From the NCBI GenBank assembly GCA_030652995.1, contig JAUSAG010000035.1:1-64000 (forward strand): DNA of 64,000 bases, given 5' to 3'. Source of the stretch: Methylotenera sp. (GTDB taxonomy: Bacteria; Pseudomonadota; Gammaproteobacteria; Burkholderiales; Methylophilaceae). Position 1 is the first letter of the stretch; each line of letters begins with the position of its first letter. The notes beneath the pieces were generated by a model. That model worked only from the letters and a program-made list of their open reading frames with translations. It had not been told where the DNA came from and made no database searches. This document shows, one piece after another, positions 55,817 through 64,000 of the stretch. Both the position numbers and the translations under genes were made by a program.

Positions 55817-56374
55817 CTACCAGGTTCGCACACGACCAATATCAATATGTACAAAGTTAGAGTTCGGGTAATAACCGACACCGCCCCCATGCAATGCAAT
55901 GGCTGCACGGCGCAACTCATTTAGTAGAACCCCTTCAACATTAAGGTCGATTGCCTTAGCTTGCGTATGCAGGCTGCCTTTGGCTACGCCATCAGAACTG
56001 GCTGCCAGAAGCGAATTGGTTGCGGGCGAACGATAACCCGAGATAATCTGAAATGGCTGCGTAGTGTTGATTACGCTACGTAGCCCGTGCAGTAGATCAA
56101 GCAGAGGCGTCTCAATCGGCAGCACCTGATCGTTGCGATGATCTCGTAGAATGTGGTTGATGTCAGCCAGCGCATCTGGCAGATAAGCGCCTTCAGACCA
56201 GTACTCAGCGTTGAGTTTTTCGCCGGTATGCAGATTGTGAAAAGAGAGCGATCGCCCTACCGTTGCCCTAGCCTCAAAGGCAGCAAAAGCCGAGCGAGTA
56301 CTCAGCCCAGTAAATGCGAGCGCCATACCAACCTTGAGCAAGCCTCGGCGTACCTTACAAATTTCTTGGCTCAT
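55817..56374 (-). CDS. DUF882 (YcbK-like) exported M15 peptidase-fold protein
   Basis: A 185-residue exported protein with a signal that begins CKVRRGLLKVGMALAFTG, likely Tat-type because of the RRGLLKVG motif. The mature part has the M15/DUF882 pattern: SGYRSPATN, GSLHTQAKAIDLN (His and Asp zinc ligands) and FVHIDIGRVRTW (last His). It is expected to act on cell-wall peptides. It lies 9 bases downstream of the L,D-transpeptidase, the same pairing as ycbB-ycbK. Confidence 0.9.
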   Translation of the reverse strand: MSQEICKVRRGLLKVGMALAFTGLSTRSAFAAFEARATVGRSLSFHNLHTGEKLNAEYWSEGAYLPDALADINHILRDHRNDQVLPIETPLLDLLHGLRSVINTTQPFQIISGYRSPATNSLLAASSDGVAKGSLHTQAKAIDLNVEGVLLNELRRAAIALHGGGVGYYPNSNFVHIDIGRVRTW

Positions 56375-56383
56375 CGTAACTGT

Positions 56384-57280
56384 TTACCTTTCGTCTAGAG
56401 GCTCGGGGATAAAAAACGTCACATCGCGCGCTACACCATCTTTTAGCATCAAGACCTCTGCTGCGCGTAACCAGTCGATGCGATCACTTAGCATCGCATC
56501 TTGCGCCAATTGTTTAAGCGCGGCCAATGAGACATCAACTTGGCTATAAATATCCGGATGCACCTCAATAAAAATGCGTCCGCCTAATTCTGTCAGCAAT
56601 AGCGGGCTATAAATAATGCTGCCAGCCATCCCCAGATCTATCTGCGCAAACAGATCCTCGACGTTATCGGGATGCAGGCGTATGCAGCCATGGCTCTGAA
56701 AATGATAAATACTGGCTGGCGCGATAGTGCCGTGAATACCAATTGATGTCAGGCTGAGTCCAAGCCAGTGTTTGCCGAGAGGGTTGTCGGGGCCAGGTGG
56801 CACCTCTGTCTTTACCAGTTGCCCCTCACGTCGCATTTCCTCCTGAATGGATTTTGGTACGCGCCAGGCCTTGTTGACTGCCTTATTGGTCACAATGAAC
56901 TCACCTGTCGGGGTCGGCCAGCTAGATTTTCCCAATCCCACTGGATAGGCAGCCACTAATTCCCAGCCGCGAAAGTAATAGAGCATGCGTTGCGGCAAGT
57001 TGATGAGCAGGCCTTCTTCTAGCAATCCCGGCACGATGTGTCGGTTATCAATCACCAACTTCTGCCCCGGCATCAGCAAGCCTTCATACGCCAAATCATT
57101 ATCGCGCGACAAAGTTACGGCAGGCACGCCAAAACGTGCGCCAATCTTAATTAGAAAGTCGCTAGGTTGAACTGTATATTCAAACACCCCGCCGGTGATG
57201 GCTAATGACGACGCTGCTGCAATCGCCTGCGGCAGGCAAGCGAGATAGAACATTAAACTAACTGCTTGAATGAAGCGCAA
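56384..57280 (-). CDS. L,D-transpeptidase with LysM domain
   Basis: A 298-residue periplasmic enzyme making 3-3 crosslinks or anchoring proteins to peptidoglycan. It has a signal peptide (MRFIQAVSLMFYLACLPQAI), a LysM-like domain (YTVQPSDFLIKIGARFGVPA) and a YkuD domain with the active site HFQSHGCIRLHPDNV, including His, Gly and Cys. The domain order fits ErfK/YbiS-type enzymes. It is first in a two-gene unit with the DUF882 protein. Confidence 0.92.
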   Translation of the reverse strand: MRFIQAVSLMFYLACLPQAIAAASSLAITGGVFEYTVQPSDFLIKIGARFGVPAVTLSRDNDLAYEGLLMPGQKLVIDNRHIVPGLLEEGLLINLPQRMLYYFRGWELVAAYPVGLGKSSWPTPTGEFIVTNKAVNKAWRVPKSIQEEMRREGQLVKTEVPPGPDNPLGKHWLGLSLTSIGIHGTIAPASIYHFQSHGCIRLHPDNVEDLFAQIDLGMAGSIIYSPLLLTELGGRIFIEVHPDIYSQVDVSLAALKQLAQDAMLSDRIDWLRAAEVLMLKDGVARDVTFFIPEPLDER

Positions 57281-57606
57281 TTTCTTCCTCTTTTGTCATC
57301 ATAAACCGATATAAATCGCTAACATTATTATGATGGAATCGCGAAAAATAGCGACGACCAAGCTACAACAACCATACTCCATGCAAAAAATGGGGGTTTA
57401 ACTGAAGAAAAACCTTTGCTCGAAGTTATTTTAATGCAATAAAACATTCAAGTTGCCATTCAGAATGAAGAGAGAAGCTTTGCCAGCAATTGAGTCATCT
57501 AGATTACTCTCCCTGTGGTGCAAAGGTCACCTAAATAAATCCGCGGTCAATAATTGCGCTAGCGGTTTAACTTTGTTTATCATAAGCCTTCTCTCAGGTG
57601 GCGTCA
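57281..57606. other. 326-base intergenic region, no gene seen
   Basis: Lies between the L,D-transpeptidase start and the end of the GGDEF-EAL gene, both on the minus strand. I see no open frame with a ribosome site and no clear terminator for the upstream signalling operon. It should contain the promoter of the transpeptidase unit. Confidence 0.4.
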
Positions 57607-60600
57607 TTAGCGCACTGCCTGCTTAGCCAGCAATTCGTCCATTTTTTCTACTGACATTGGCCTGCCATGCAAATAACCCTGAATCTGGTCACAGCCCATT
57701 TCCTTCAAAAACGCCTCCTGTTCAATCGTTTCTACACCTTCGGCAATACACTCAAGCTGCAAGCTATGCGCCAAACTGATAATGGCTGACACAATCACCT
57801 CATCCTCGGGGTCACCCGGCACATCACGCACAAAAGATTGATCAATTTTTAGCTTGCCTACCGCAAAGCGTTTCAGGTAGCTCAAACTTGAATAGCCGGT
57901 GCCAAAATCATCAATTGAAAAAAGAACGCCAATATCTTTTAAGGCCTGAACTATAGTCAGCACCATGGTTGAATTGGCCACTAAAATGGATTCAGTTAAC
58001 TCAAGCTCTAAATAGCGCGGCGCCAAATCGGTATCACGTAAAGTATCTATCACCAATTGATGTAAATTATTACGCACAAACTGCGCATAAGACACATTCA
58101 CGGCTATACGTAAATCATATCCGCTATCGACCCATTTTTTCGCCTGATAACAAGCCTGAAGCATCACATAATGCCCCAACTCAATAATCGATCCATTTTC
58201 TTCCGCTACTGGGATAAATTCTGAGGGTGGAATAATGCCCAGCTCAGGATGATGCCAACGCAGCAATGCTTCTGCACCAATGACAATGCCAGTTTTAATG
58301 TCGAATTGCGGCTGATATTCCACATAGATTTGCTTAAGACAAAGTGCTTTTCTTAACTCAGACTCTAGATTAAGTCGGCGTGCCACTGTGCGGTTCATTT
58401 CATCAGTAAAGAAATGGTAGCCGTTTCGGCCATTGCCTTTCGCCTGATATAAAGAAATATCCGCTTGCTGAAGCAGTTGATCAAAATCCTTGCCGTCATC
58501 CGGATATATGCACACCCCTATACTGCACGAAATATTGAGCACTTTATTGTCGATTGAAAAAGGTGTGGCAACTGATTCTAAAATCTTACTGGCGACATCC
58601 GCCACACTTTCGCCAGCTTGAATATCATTGAGCAACACCACAAACTCATCGCCACCCAAGCGGCTGACGGTATCTGTATCTCGCACGCAACTGCTAATTC
58701 TGGCTGCTGTTTCTATCAGCAACTTGTCACCGACTGGATGACCAAGACTATCATTAATATTTTTAAAATGATCCAAATCCAAATAAAGCACAGCCACCAT
58801 GCTGCCCTCACGTTGTGCAAAGGCAATGGACCGCTCATATCGATCACGTAGTAATGTGCGATTTGGTAGCCCGGTTAGCGGGTCGTGGTGTGCAAGATAA
58901 TCAACGCGGGCTTCGGTCTGCTTGTGCTCCGTAATATCCATGAACACCGCAATATATTCTGTTACCTGCCCCACCACTGAGCACACGGCGCTCACGCCTA
59001 ACCATTGCGGGTAAATTTCACCATTCTTGCGACGATTCCATATTTCACCTTGCCAGTGGCCTGCGTTAATAATCTCTGCCCACATTTTTTGATAAAAAAA
59101 CAGCTCATGTTTACCAGACTTTAATAATTTTGGCGTCTGACCAACAGCTTCATCTGCGCTATAGCCGGTAATCAAGGTAAAAGCAGGATTTACAGAAATA
59201 ATATTCAAGTTTGAATCAGTCACCAACACAGCCTCACGACTGTAACGGAATACTTCGGCATCTAAGGTCAGTTTTCTCTGTATCCGGTTACGCCCCAGTA
59301 GTGACCAAGTGTTATTAGCGAGCATTTCCAATAGTGTCAAATCACCCTCGTCGTAAGCATCGGCTTTGTTGCCAACCCCTACAACCATCACCACTTTTTC
59401 ACCATCAATCACTGGCACACTCATGTGCCGCAGCAATTGCACCTCTCCGCCTAACAGGGTTTGACTATGCGATATAGCGACGTCACCATCATGTACCACA
59501 GCTTTTTTTTGCCTTAAACAATCCGTCCAATATTCTGCTGTTACACTCGGGTAAGCGCTGTCTTGTGCATCTGCACTATTGAACAATCCGCCTACTGAGT
59601 AGAGCCCAGGCCAAATTATTGTTTGATCATCATTCACAAAATACACGTACGCAACATGACTACTGGTTAAATTTTCAGCCTGCTCAAGGGCACGCTGCAG
59701 TAAGTCTTTTTCATCCATTGCAAGGGCTTCTGTGGTCAAAGCAAGCAATGCTGAGTTTCGCTTAATAGTCAGCAATCGGTCGGCCTCATTACGGGTACGA
59801 CTCAAAAATCTACCGACTAGGTCAGCTACGCCATTCACAAAAGCTTGCTCTTCTGTAAAAAATGGCCCGATATTAATAGTGTCGTGCGCTTTGCAGTAAC
59901 CAACTACCACTTCGCCGCGCACCGCACCTTCAACCACAATCTCGCTACTTATCTGCGATAAGTATGTTTTTTCTGCCGGACTTTTGCTGGTTTTACCCAT
60001 CATGGTTAAACTCACTACCACATCCACAGGGTAGCGCATTCCGGTCGGAATCAACCGATGTAACTCGCTGACAAATGTTTCTAAATCTGGCGACTGCTCA
60101 GATGCACGTGAAATGGCATAGATCGCCTGCAACTCTTTTACACGCTCCTTTAATTGCAATGCTTGTTTTTTCAAATCAATATCACGCGCTTCTATCGTAC
60201 GTTGCGCCCGCTTTCTGGCTGAAATATCCTCTATAATCGCCACAAAATAATCAACGCTACCATCTAACTTTATTAAAGCACTTACCGCTAAATGCGCCTC
60301 TAAAATAGAGCCGTCTTTACGAACAAAGCGCTTGTCCATGTTATAGCTATCTATTTCACGGCTAACAAGTTGATTAAAAAAATCAATATCCGCAACAATA
60401 TCATCAGGATGCGTAAGTTCTAACCAAGTTTTCCTGAGCAACTCGCCTTCTGCATAGCCCAGCATATGGCAAAGCTTTTGATTGACTTCAATCCAGCCCT
60501 TTTCAACGCTGGTGGCTGCCATGCCGACAGGCGCGGCATCAAAGTATGCCATAAAATGTTGGCGACTAAATTCAAGTGAGCTACGCTGGGCTATGCTTTC

Positions 60601-61227
60601 AGTCTGGTCGATAATAGTGATGACAAATCTAGGTTCAGTTTCAGCCTGTTCTGGCAATATTGCAATGTGCAAATCTGCAATAAAATTAGTAGCATCTGCC
60701 GACTCTAAAGCCACGCTACTAATCATGGCCTGACCTATATCCCTAGCGGCAATAATGAGCTTACGCAAACGACCGTGATCTTGCTTTTTGACCATACGAG
60801 GAAAATACTGAGACCTAAACTGCTTGCGGTCTAATTTAAATCTCTGAGTCGCCATTTCATTACATTCATGCACAACTCCCATCTCATCAATCATGAGCGC
60901 AGGAATCGGCAATGATGCAAATAGATTGCTGAATCTCCTAACCGCGTTCTCTGTAATTAACTGGCTTTGGCGCAATTCTTCGTTTTGCACCTCCAATTCG
61001 GCTTGATAAATCTTAAGATCCTCAACCATTTCAGGAATGCTGGCCTCGCCACGCTGAACGGCTTTGAGTGCAAAATCGAAATCTCCTGCGCGTAATGCTT
61101 TAAGCGCTACTTGCTTAATCAGTTCTTCATCCCGTTCTAATAACGCTTGATTGACCTCTACAGCCACCTCTAAATCCATGATTGAATCTAACGCTAAAGT
61201 CGCTTGAAGTTTGTTTTTATTGTCCAT
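57607..61227 (-). CDS. PAS/GAF sensor with GGDEF and EAL domains (c-di-GMP enzyme)
   Basis: A 1206-residue cytoplasmic signalling protein that makes and/or breaks cyclic di-GMP. In order: a helical N-terminus to about 100, PAS near 105-220, PAS near 225-345 (FDAAPVGMAATS..), GAF-like parts near 365-480 and 490-650, PAS near 655-775 (TDSNLNIISVNPAFTLITGY), GGDEF near 780-945 with intact RLGGDEFVVLL, and EAL near 955-1200 with GAEALLRWHHPELG and DDFGTGYSSLSYL. Both catalytic motifs look functional. No membrane segments are seen. Its start overlaps the upstream CheB-CheR gene by 11 bases, so both are one operon. Confidence 0.93.
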   Translation of the reverse strand: MDNKNKLQATLALDSIMDLEVAVEVNQALLERDEELIKQVALKALRAGDFDFALKAVQRGEASIPEMVEDLKIYQAELEVQNEELRQSQLITENAVRRFSNLFASLPIPALMIDEMGVVHECNEMATQRFKLDRKQFRSQYFPRMVKKQDHGRLRKLIIAARDIGQAMISSVALESADATNFIADLHIAILPEQAETEPRFVITIIDQTESIAQRSSLEFSRQHFMAYFDAAPVGMAATSVEKGWIEVNQKLCHMLGYAEGELLRKTWLELTHPDDIVADIDFFNQLVSREIDSYNMDKRFVRKDGSILEAHLAVSALIKLDGSVDYFVAIIEDISARKRAQRTIEARDIDLKKQALQLKERVKELQAIYAISRASEQSPDLETFVSELHRLIPTGMRYPVDVVVSLTMMGKTSKSPAEKTYLSQISSEIVVEGAVRGEVVVGYCKAHDTINIGPFFTEEQAFVNGVADLVGRFLSRTRNEADRLLTIKRNSALLALTTEALAMDEKDLLQRALEQAENLTSSHVAYVYFVNDDQTIIWPGLYSVGGLFNSADAQDSAYPSVTAEYWTDCLRQKKAVVHDGDVAISHSQTLLGGEVQLLRHMSVPVIDGEKVVMVVGVGNKADAYDEGDLTLLEMLANNTWSLLGRNRIQRKLTLDAEVFRYSREAVLVTDSNLNIISVNPAFTLITGYSADEAVGQTPKLLKSGKHELFFYQKMWAEIINAGHWQGEIWNRRKNGEIYPQWLGVSAVCSVVGQVTEYIAVFMDITEHKQTEARVDYLAHHDPLTGLPNRTLLRDRYERSIAFAQREGSMVAVLYLDLDHFKNINDSLGHPVGDKLLIETAARISSCVRDTDTVSRLGGDEFVVLLNDIQAGESVADVASKILESVATPFSIDNKVLNISCSIGVCIYPDDGKDFDQLLQQADISLYQAKGNGRNGYHFFTDEMNRTVARRLNLESELRKALCLKQIYVEYQPQFDIKTGIVIGAEALLRWHHPELGIIPPSEFIPVAEENGSIIELGHYVMLQACYQAKKWVDSGYDLRIAVNVSYAQFVRNNLHQLVIDTLRDTDLAPRYLELELTESILVANSTMVLTIVQALKDIGVLFSIDDFGTGYSSLSYLKRFAVGKLKIDQSFVRDVPGDPEDEVIVSAIISLAHSLQLECIAEGVETIEQEAFLKEMGCDQIQGYLHGRPMSVEKMDELLAKQAVR

Positions 61228-64000
61228 AATTTTTCATCCATGGCGTGACGTTTACGTGACTCACAACTACACCACCACCTACATAGCCAACAGGCGCAAC
61301 ATGCATTAAAAACCAGCGCTTTTCAGTAGGGGAGTGACATGGATAAGTCATTGAAAAGTCATTGATTTTTCCACTTAACACATCTGAGATGCCTTGCTGC
61401 ACACTGCCGCAGAACTCCGCATCAGGGCCTTCAGTAATTTGACATACGTTGAGATAATTATTGCCAGGGCCGGTGTGGACTAAACCACGCTCGCCATTAC
61501 GCTCTGAGAAATCTCGCCATGCCCTATTTACCAACAATATGACACCTTTAGGGTCAAGCACTGCAATGTGCTCAGGCAATGAGTCGAGAATAGCCTGCAA
61601 TCGCTGCGCATCTTTAAGTAACGTGATTTCAAAGAAAGTCAGTACCGCGCCATTGATACTCATTGGATGATCGATATAAGGCAGTGCGCGTACCACAAAC
61701 CAACGGTCATCCCAAGTTTTAACTTCCCGCTCCATGACTTGAGCCGTTTGTATCACACGCTTCAAATCTGAAATAAATTCTGGGTATTCCATTTCGTGCG
61801 CAAAATCAGAGATTATTCTGCCAATGTCGCTATCACGAATGCGGAAAATAGTACTAGCCTCAGGCGTGAACCGCGTTAACTTTAAAGTTGCATCAATAAA
61901 GACCGTAGGAATCAACGCCGCACGCGTCATGTTGTCCAGATCCGTATTGAGGCGGTTTAATATCTCGATTTTTTCCTGATTCTCGGAATTAACGGTGTAA
62001 AGCTCCTCATTCACTGATTGCAATTCTTCATTGGTACTCTGCAACTCTTCGTTAGAAGCCATTAACTCTTCATTGGTAGCTTGTAGCTCTTCGTTAGAAG
62101 TTTCCAGCTCTTCAATCGTCGCCTGTAAGCTATCGCGCGTAGAGGATAGGTCGCGCTCCAAAGATTGAATGCGCTCGCCATTCACTTCTGCTAAGTCTAT
62201 TTCTGTTGAATGCGTAAGGGGCTGGGCAGTAGGTTGTTGCAACTCAAACGTCATTAAAAAGTAATGATCATTTTGAGATTCTGAGACAACAGGCCTTACT
62301 GCAACCCGTACATGTTCGCTCAGACCCTTGCTCGGTTCAATGAGCTGAATATCTGATCGTAGCTCAATCTTCTCTTTAGCCACTTTATGCAATAGAGCAA
62401 TGCCAACCGGTGCAAGCTTACCGACCAACAATTTTGAGACATCCAAACTCGCGCTTCCTGTCGGAATTTGCATGTAGCGTTGCGCGTCGCCATACACATG
62501 AATAAGCTCACGCTCGTCGTTAATGAGCAATGCCGGTGGCGTGTAATTCTTCATCAGCATTGCATGGCCAGAGTCAATAATGCTACTCTCAGAATTAAAG
62601 ATACGCGGACGTGCAATGCGGCTAACCCGCGCATGGGCATCCACCCTACTGCCCCCACTTTTAAAATCTAAAGGCAGGCTGACTGGTCGTAATACACGGT
62701 AAATTTTATGTTTAGCATTAGTCGCCGTGAAGTCTTTTTGCAAAATACCTAGCGACTCACTGGAGCCAAGTAGCAGATATCCACTATGCGAGAGCGCATA
62801 TTGAAAGCGTAACAAGGCTTTTTCTTGGGCCGGCGTATCAAAATAAATCAGCACATTACGGCAACTCACCAAATTCATACGCGTAAAAGGTGGGTCTTCT
62901 AAAATATTATGCCGGGCAAAAATAATGCTTTGGCGGATTTCATTTTTAACCACGAATTGATTGCCACGCTTTGTGAAATAGCGCTCTAAACGTTCAGGCG
63001 ACATCTCGTTGGCGATACTTTCTGAATACACGCCAGCACTGGCAAAATCAACATACTGTTGCTCAACATCGGTTGCAAAAATCTTGATTTGCGGCCAGCG
63101 TTTAATACGGTCAAACGCCTCCGCAAACAAAATAGCCATGGTGTAGGCTTCTTCTCCAGTCGCCGTACCTGCCACCCATACCCGAATGGGTTGCGCCTCA
63201 TGATGCTCTTCTAAAATCGTCTGAATCGCAGTTTTATGCAGCGTTTCAAAAGTTTCAGCATCACGAAAAAAACTAGTGACTGGAATTAAAGAGTCGCGCT
63301 TCAGCGAAATAATTTCACTACGCTCACTTTCGAGTAAGCGCAGATAGTTACTAAGATCACGAACATGGCGAATTTGCATGCGCCGTTCAATACGGCGCAG
63401 CACTGTAGCCTGCTTATACTCTTTAAAATTAATCCCACCGACTTGATATAGCAGGTGCAAAATAGCCTCAAGCGGATTGCTTTCATCCTGAATCTCCCGC
63501 TCACTGACTTTAGGTGTATGTTCTACGGTATTTTTAACATGACCAACGATGCGCGAAGCCAGTATTTCTGGCGGCATGATTTCATCGACCAAACCAGTAG
63601 CAATGACACTGCGCGGCATGCCATCAAATTTAGCGGTTTCTGGGTCTTGCGCCAGTAAAAATCCACCAGCATCATTAATGGCAACTGCACCACGGGTGCC
63701 ATCTGAGCCAGTGCCAGAGAGAATCACACCGACAACACGATTACCAAATTCTTTAGAAATAGAGTTGAAAAATAAATCAATCGGCAAACTTAGCACATGC
63801 GGCGGTTTTGGCATCAACCGTAACTGATTGCCCGCCACCGTCATAGTTTTGCCTGGCGGAATTAAAAAGACATGGTTTGCTTTCATCTCCATGCCGTTCT
63901 CAGCCATAATTACTGGCATAGCAGTATGTCGTGCAAGCAGATTATCCATCATGCTTTTGTGGTCTGGTGATAAATGCTGAACAACAACGAAAATCGCGCC
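61217..64000 (-). CDS. CheB-CheR fusion with PAS domains (5' end outside window)
   Basis: The frame runs off the right edge; 927 residues are visible. It begins inside a CheB methylesterase domain ([13 protein letters not shown] with catalytic His; [14 protein letters not shown] with catalytic Asp), so the Ser site lies outside. Then follow a CheR methyltransferase ([48 protein letters not shown]), a heptad coiled coil made of repeated S/TNEEL units near residues 610-665, and one or two PAS domains. Such fusions are sensory hubs not tied to flagellar chemotaxis. No CheA/W or chemoreceptor genes are in view. Confidence 0.93.
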   Translation of the reverse strand, partial: GAIFVVVQHLSPDHKSMMDNLLARHTAMPVIMAENGMEMKANHVFLIPPGKTMTVAGNQLRLMPKPPHVLSLPIDLFFNSISKEFGNRVVGVILSGTGSDGTRGAVAINDAGGFLLAQDPETAKFDGMPRSVIATGLVDEIMPPEILASRIVGHVKNTVEHTPKVSEREIQDESNPLEAILHLLYQVGGINFKEYKQATVLRRIERRMQIRHVRDLSNYLRLLESERSEIISLKRDSLIPVTSFFRDAETFETLHKTAIQTILEEHHEAQPIRVWVAGTATGEEAYTMAILFAEAFDRIKRWPQIKIFATDVEQQYVDFASAGVYSESIANEMSPERLERYFTKRGNQFVVKNEIRQSIIFARHNILEDPPFTRMNLVSCRNVLIYFDTPAQEKALLRFQYALSHSGYLLLGSSESLGILQKDFTATNAKHKIYRVLRPVSLPLDFKSGGSRVDAHARVSRIARPRIFNSESSIIDSGHAMLMKNYTPPALLINDERELIHVYGDAQRYMQIPTGSASLDVSKLLVGKLAPVGIALLHKVAKEKIELRSDIQLIEPSKGLSEHVRVAVRPVVSESQNDHYFLMTFELQQPTAQPLTHSTEIDLAEVNGERIQSLERDLSSTRDSLQATIEELETSNEELQATNEELMASNEELQSTNEELQSVNEELYTVNSENQEKIEILNRLNTDLDNMTRAALIPTVFIDATLKLTRFTPEASTIFRIRDSDIGRIISDFAHEMEYPEFISDLKRVIQTAQVMEREVKTWDDRWFVVRALPYIDHPMSINGAVLTFFEITLLKDAQRLQAILDSLPEHIAVLDPKGVILLVNRAWRDFSERNGERGLVHTGPGNNYLNVCQITEGPDAEFCGSVQQGISDVLSGKINDFSMTYPCHSPTEKRWFLMHVAPVGYVGGGVVVSHVNVTPWMKNYGQ

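Overview
The window looks like chromosome from a betaproteobacterium, most likely a methylotroph of the family Methylophilaceae (Methylotenera/Methylophilus type). This rests on the gene order (uvrA/MFS/ssb, fmdB-DUF502-aspS, ruvC..ruvA..ruvB-ybgC-tolQRAB-pal-cpoB-queE-queC, rpsP-rimM-trmD-rplS, rpsU-yqeY-dnaG-rpoD-tRNA), on moderate GC, and on two genes tied to PQQ enzymes: a free-standing pqqA and a SoxYZ-like carrier of the quinoprotein-dehydrogenase type. Species is inference; no 16S rRNA is present.

Layout. 0-13.2 kb is housekeeping: excision repair (uvrA), a YajR-type transporter, ssb, DAHP synthase, aspS, apt, a SoxYZ fusion, YjbQ and a U32 tRNA-hydroxylation protein, with two palindromic repeats and a probable gene remnant between aspS and apt. 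13.2-23.4 kb is accessory: pqqA on the minus strand, then an iron-responsive island with two promoters carrying Fur-box-like operators, two HemP proteins, two members of an unrecognised small-protein family (a third lies at 22.2 kb), an unknown 103-residue protein, a cysteine-free second copy of ribosomal protein S4 of cyanobacterial character, tonB-exbB-exbD, a chimeric PepSY/receptor scar gene, a siderophore-type TonB-dependent receptor and a full PepSY membrane protein. The island ends in a decaying PepSY-like/cytochrome b561 pair.

23.4-49.6 kb is again mostly core: a CBS protein, a MarR regulator with its operator and its transporter operon, yebC, ruvC/A/B interleaved with a prenyltransferase and an AI-2E permease (which has a G9 tract), the Tol-Pal envelope system, queuosine genes queE/queC, ribosomal and tRNA-modification genes, ogt, xerD, folB, plsY, tsaD, and the macromolecular-synthesis genes ending in rpoD and a tRNA with anticodon CAU. 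49.67-51.17 kb is an intact-looking IS5-type insertion sequence followed by a REP-like hairpin.

51.2-64 kb holds a beta-CASP metallo-beta-lactamase nuclease, an AMIN/amidase_3 cell-wall amidase, tsaE, queG (whose start codon overlaps that of tsaE), a DUF882 protein paired with an L,D-transpeptidase, and a two-gene signalling operon: a CheB-CheR-PAS fusion (cut by the window edge) and a 1206-residue PAS/GAF/GGDEF/EAL protein.

The most unusual part is 13.6-18.7 kb, where a second S4 protein and an uncharacterised small-protein family sit among Fur-box promoters, hemP and TonB genes. This suggests an iron-starvation response that includes ribosome remodelling.
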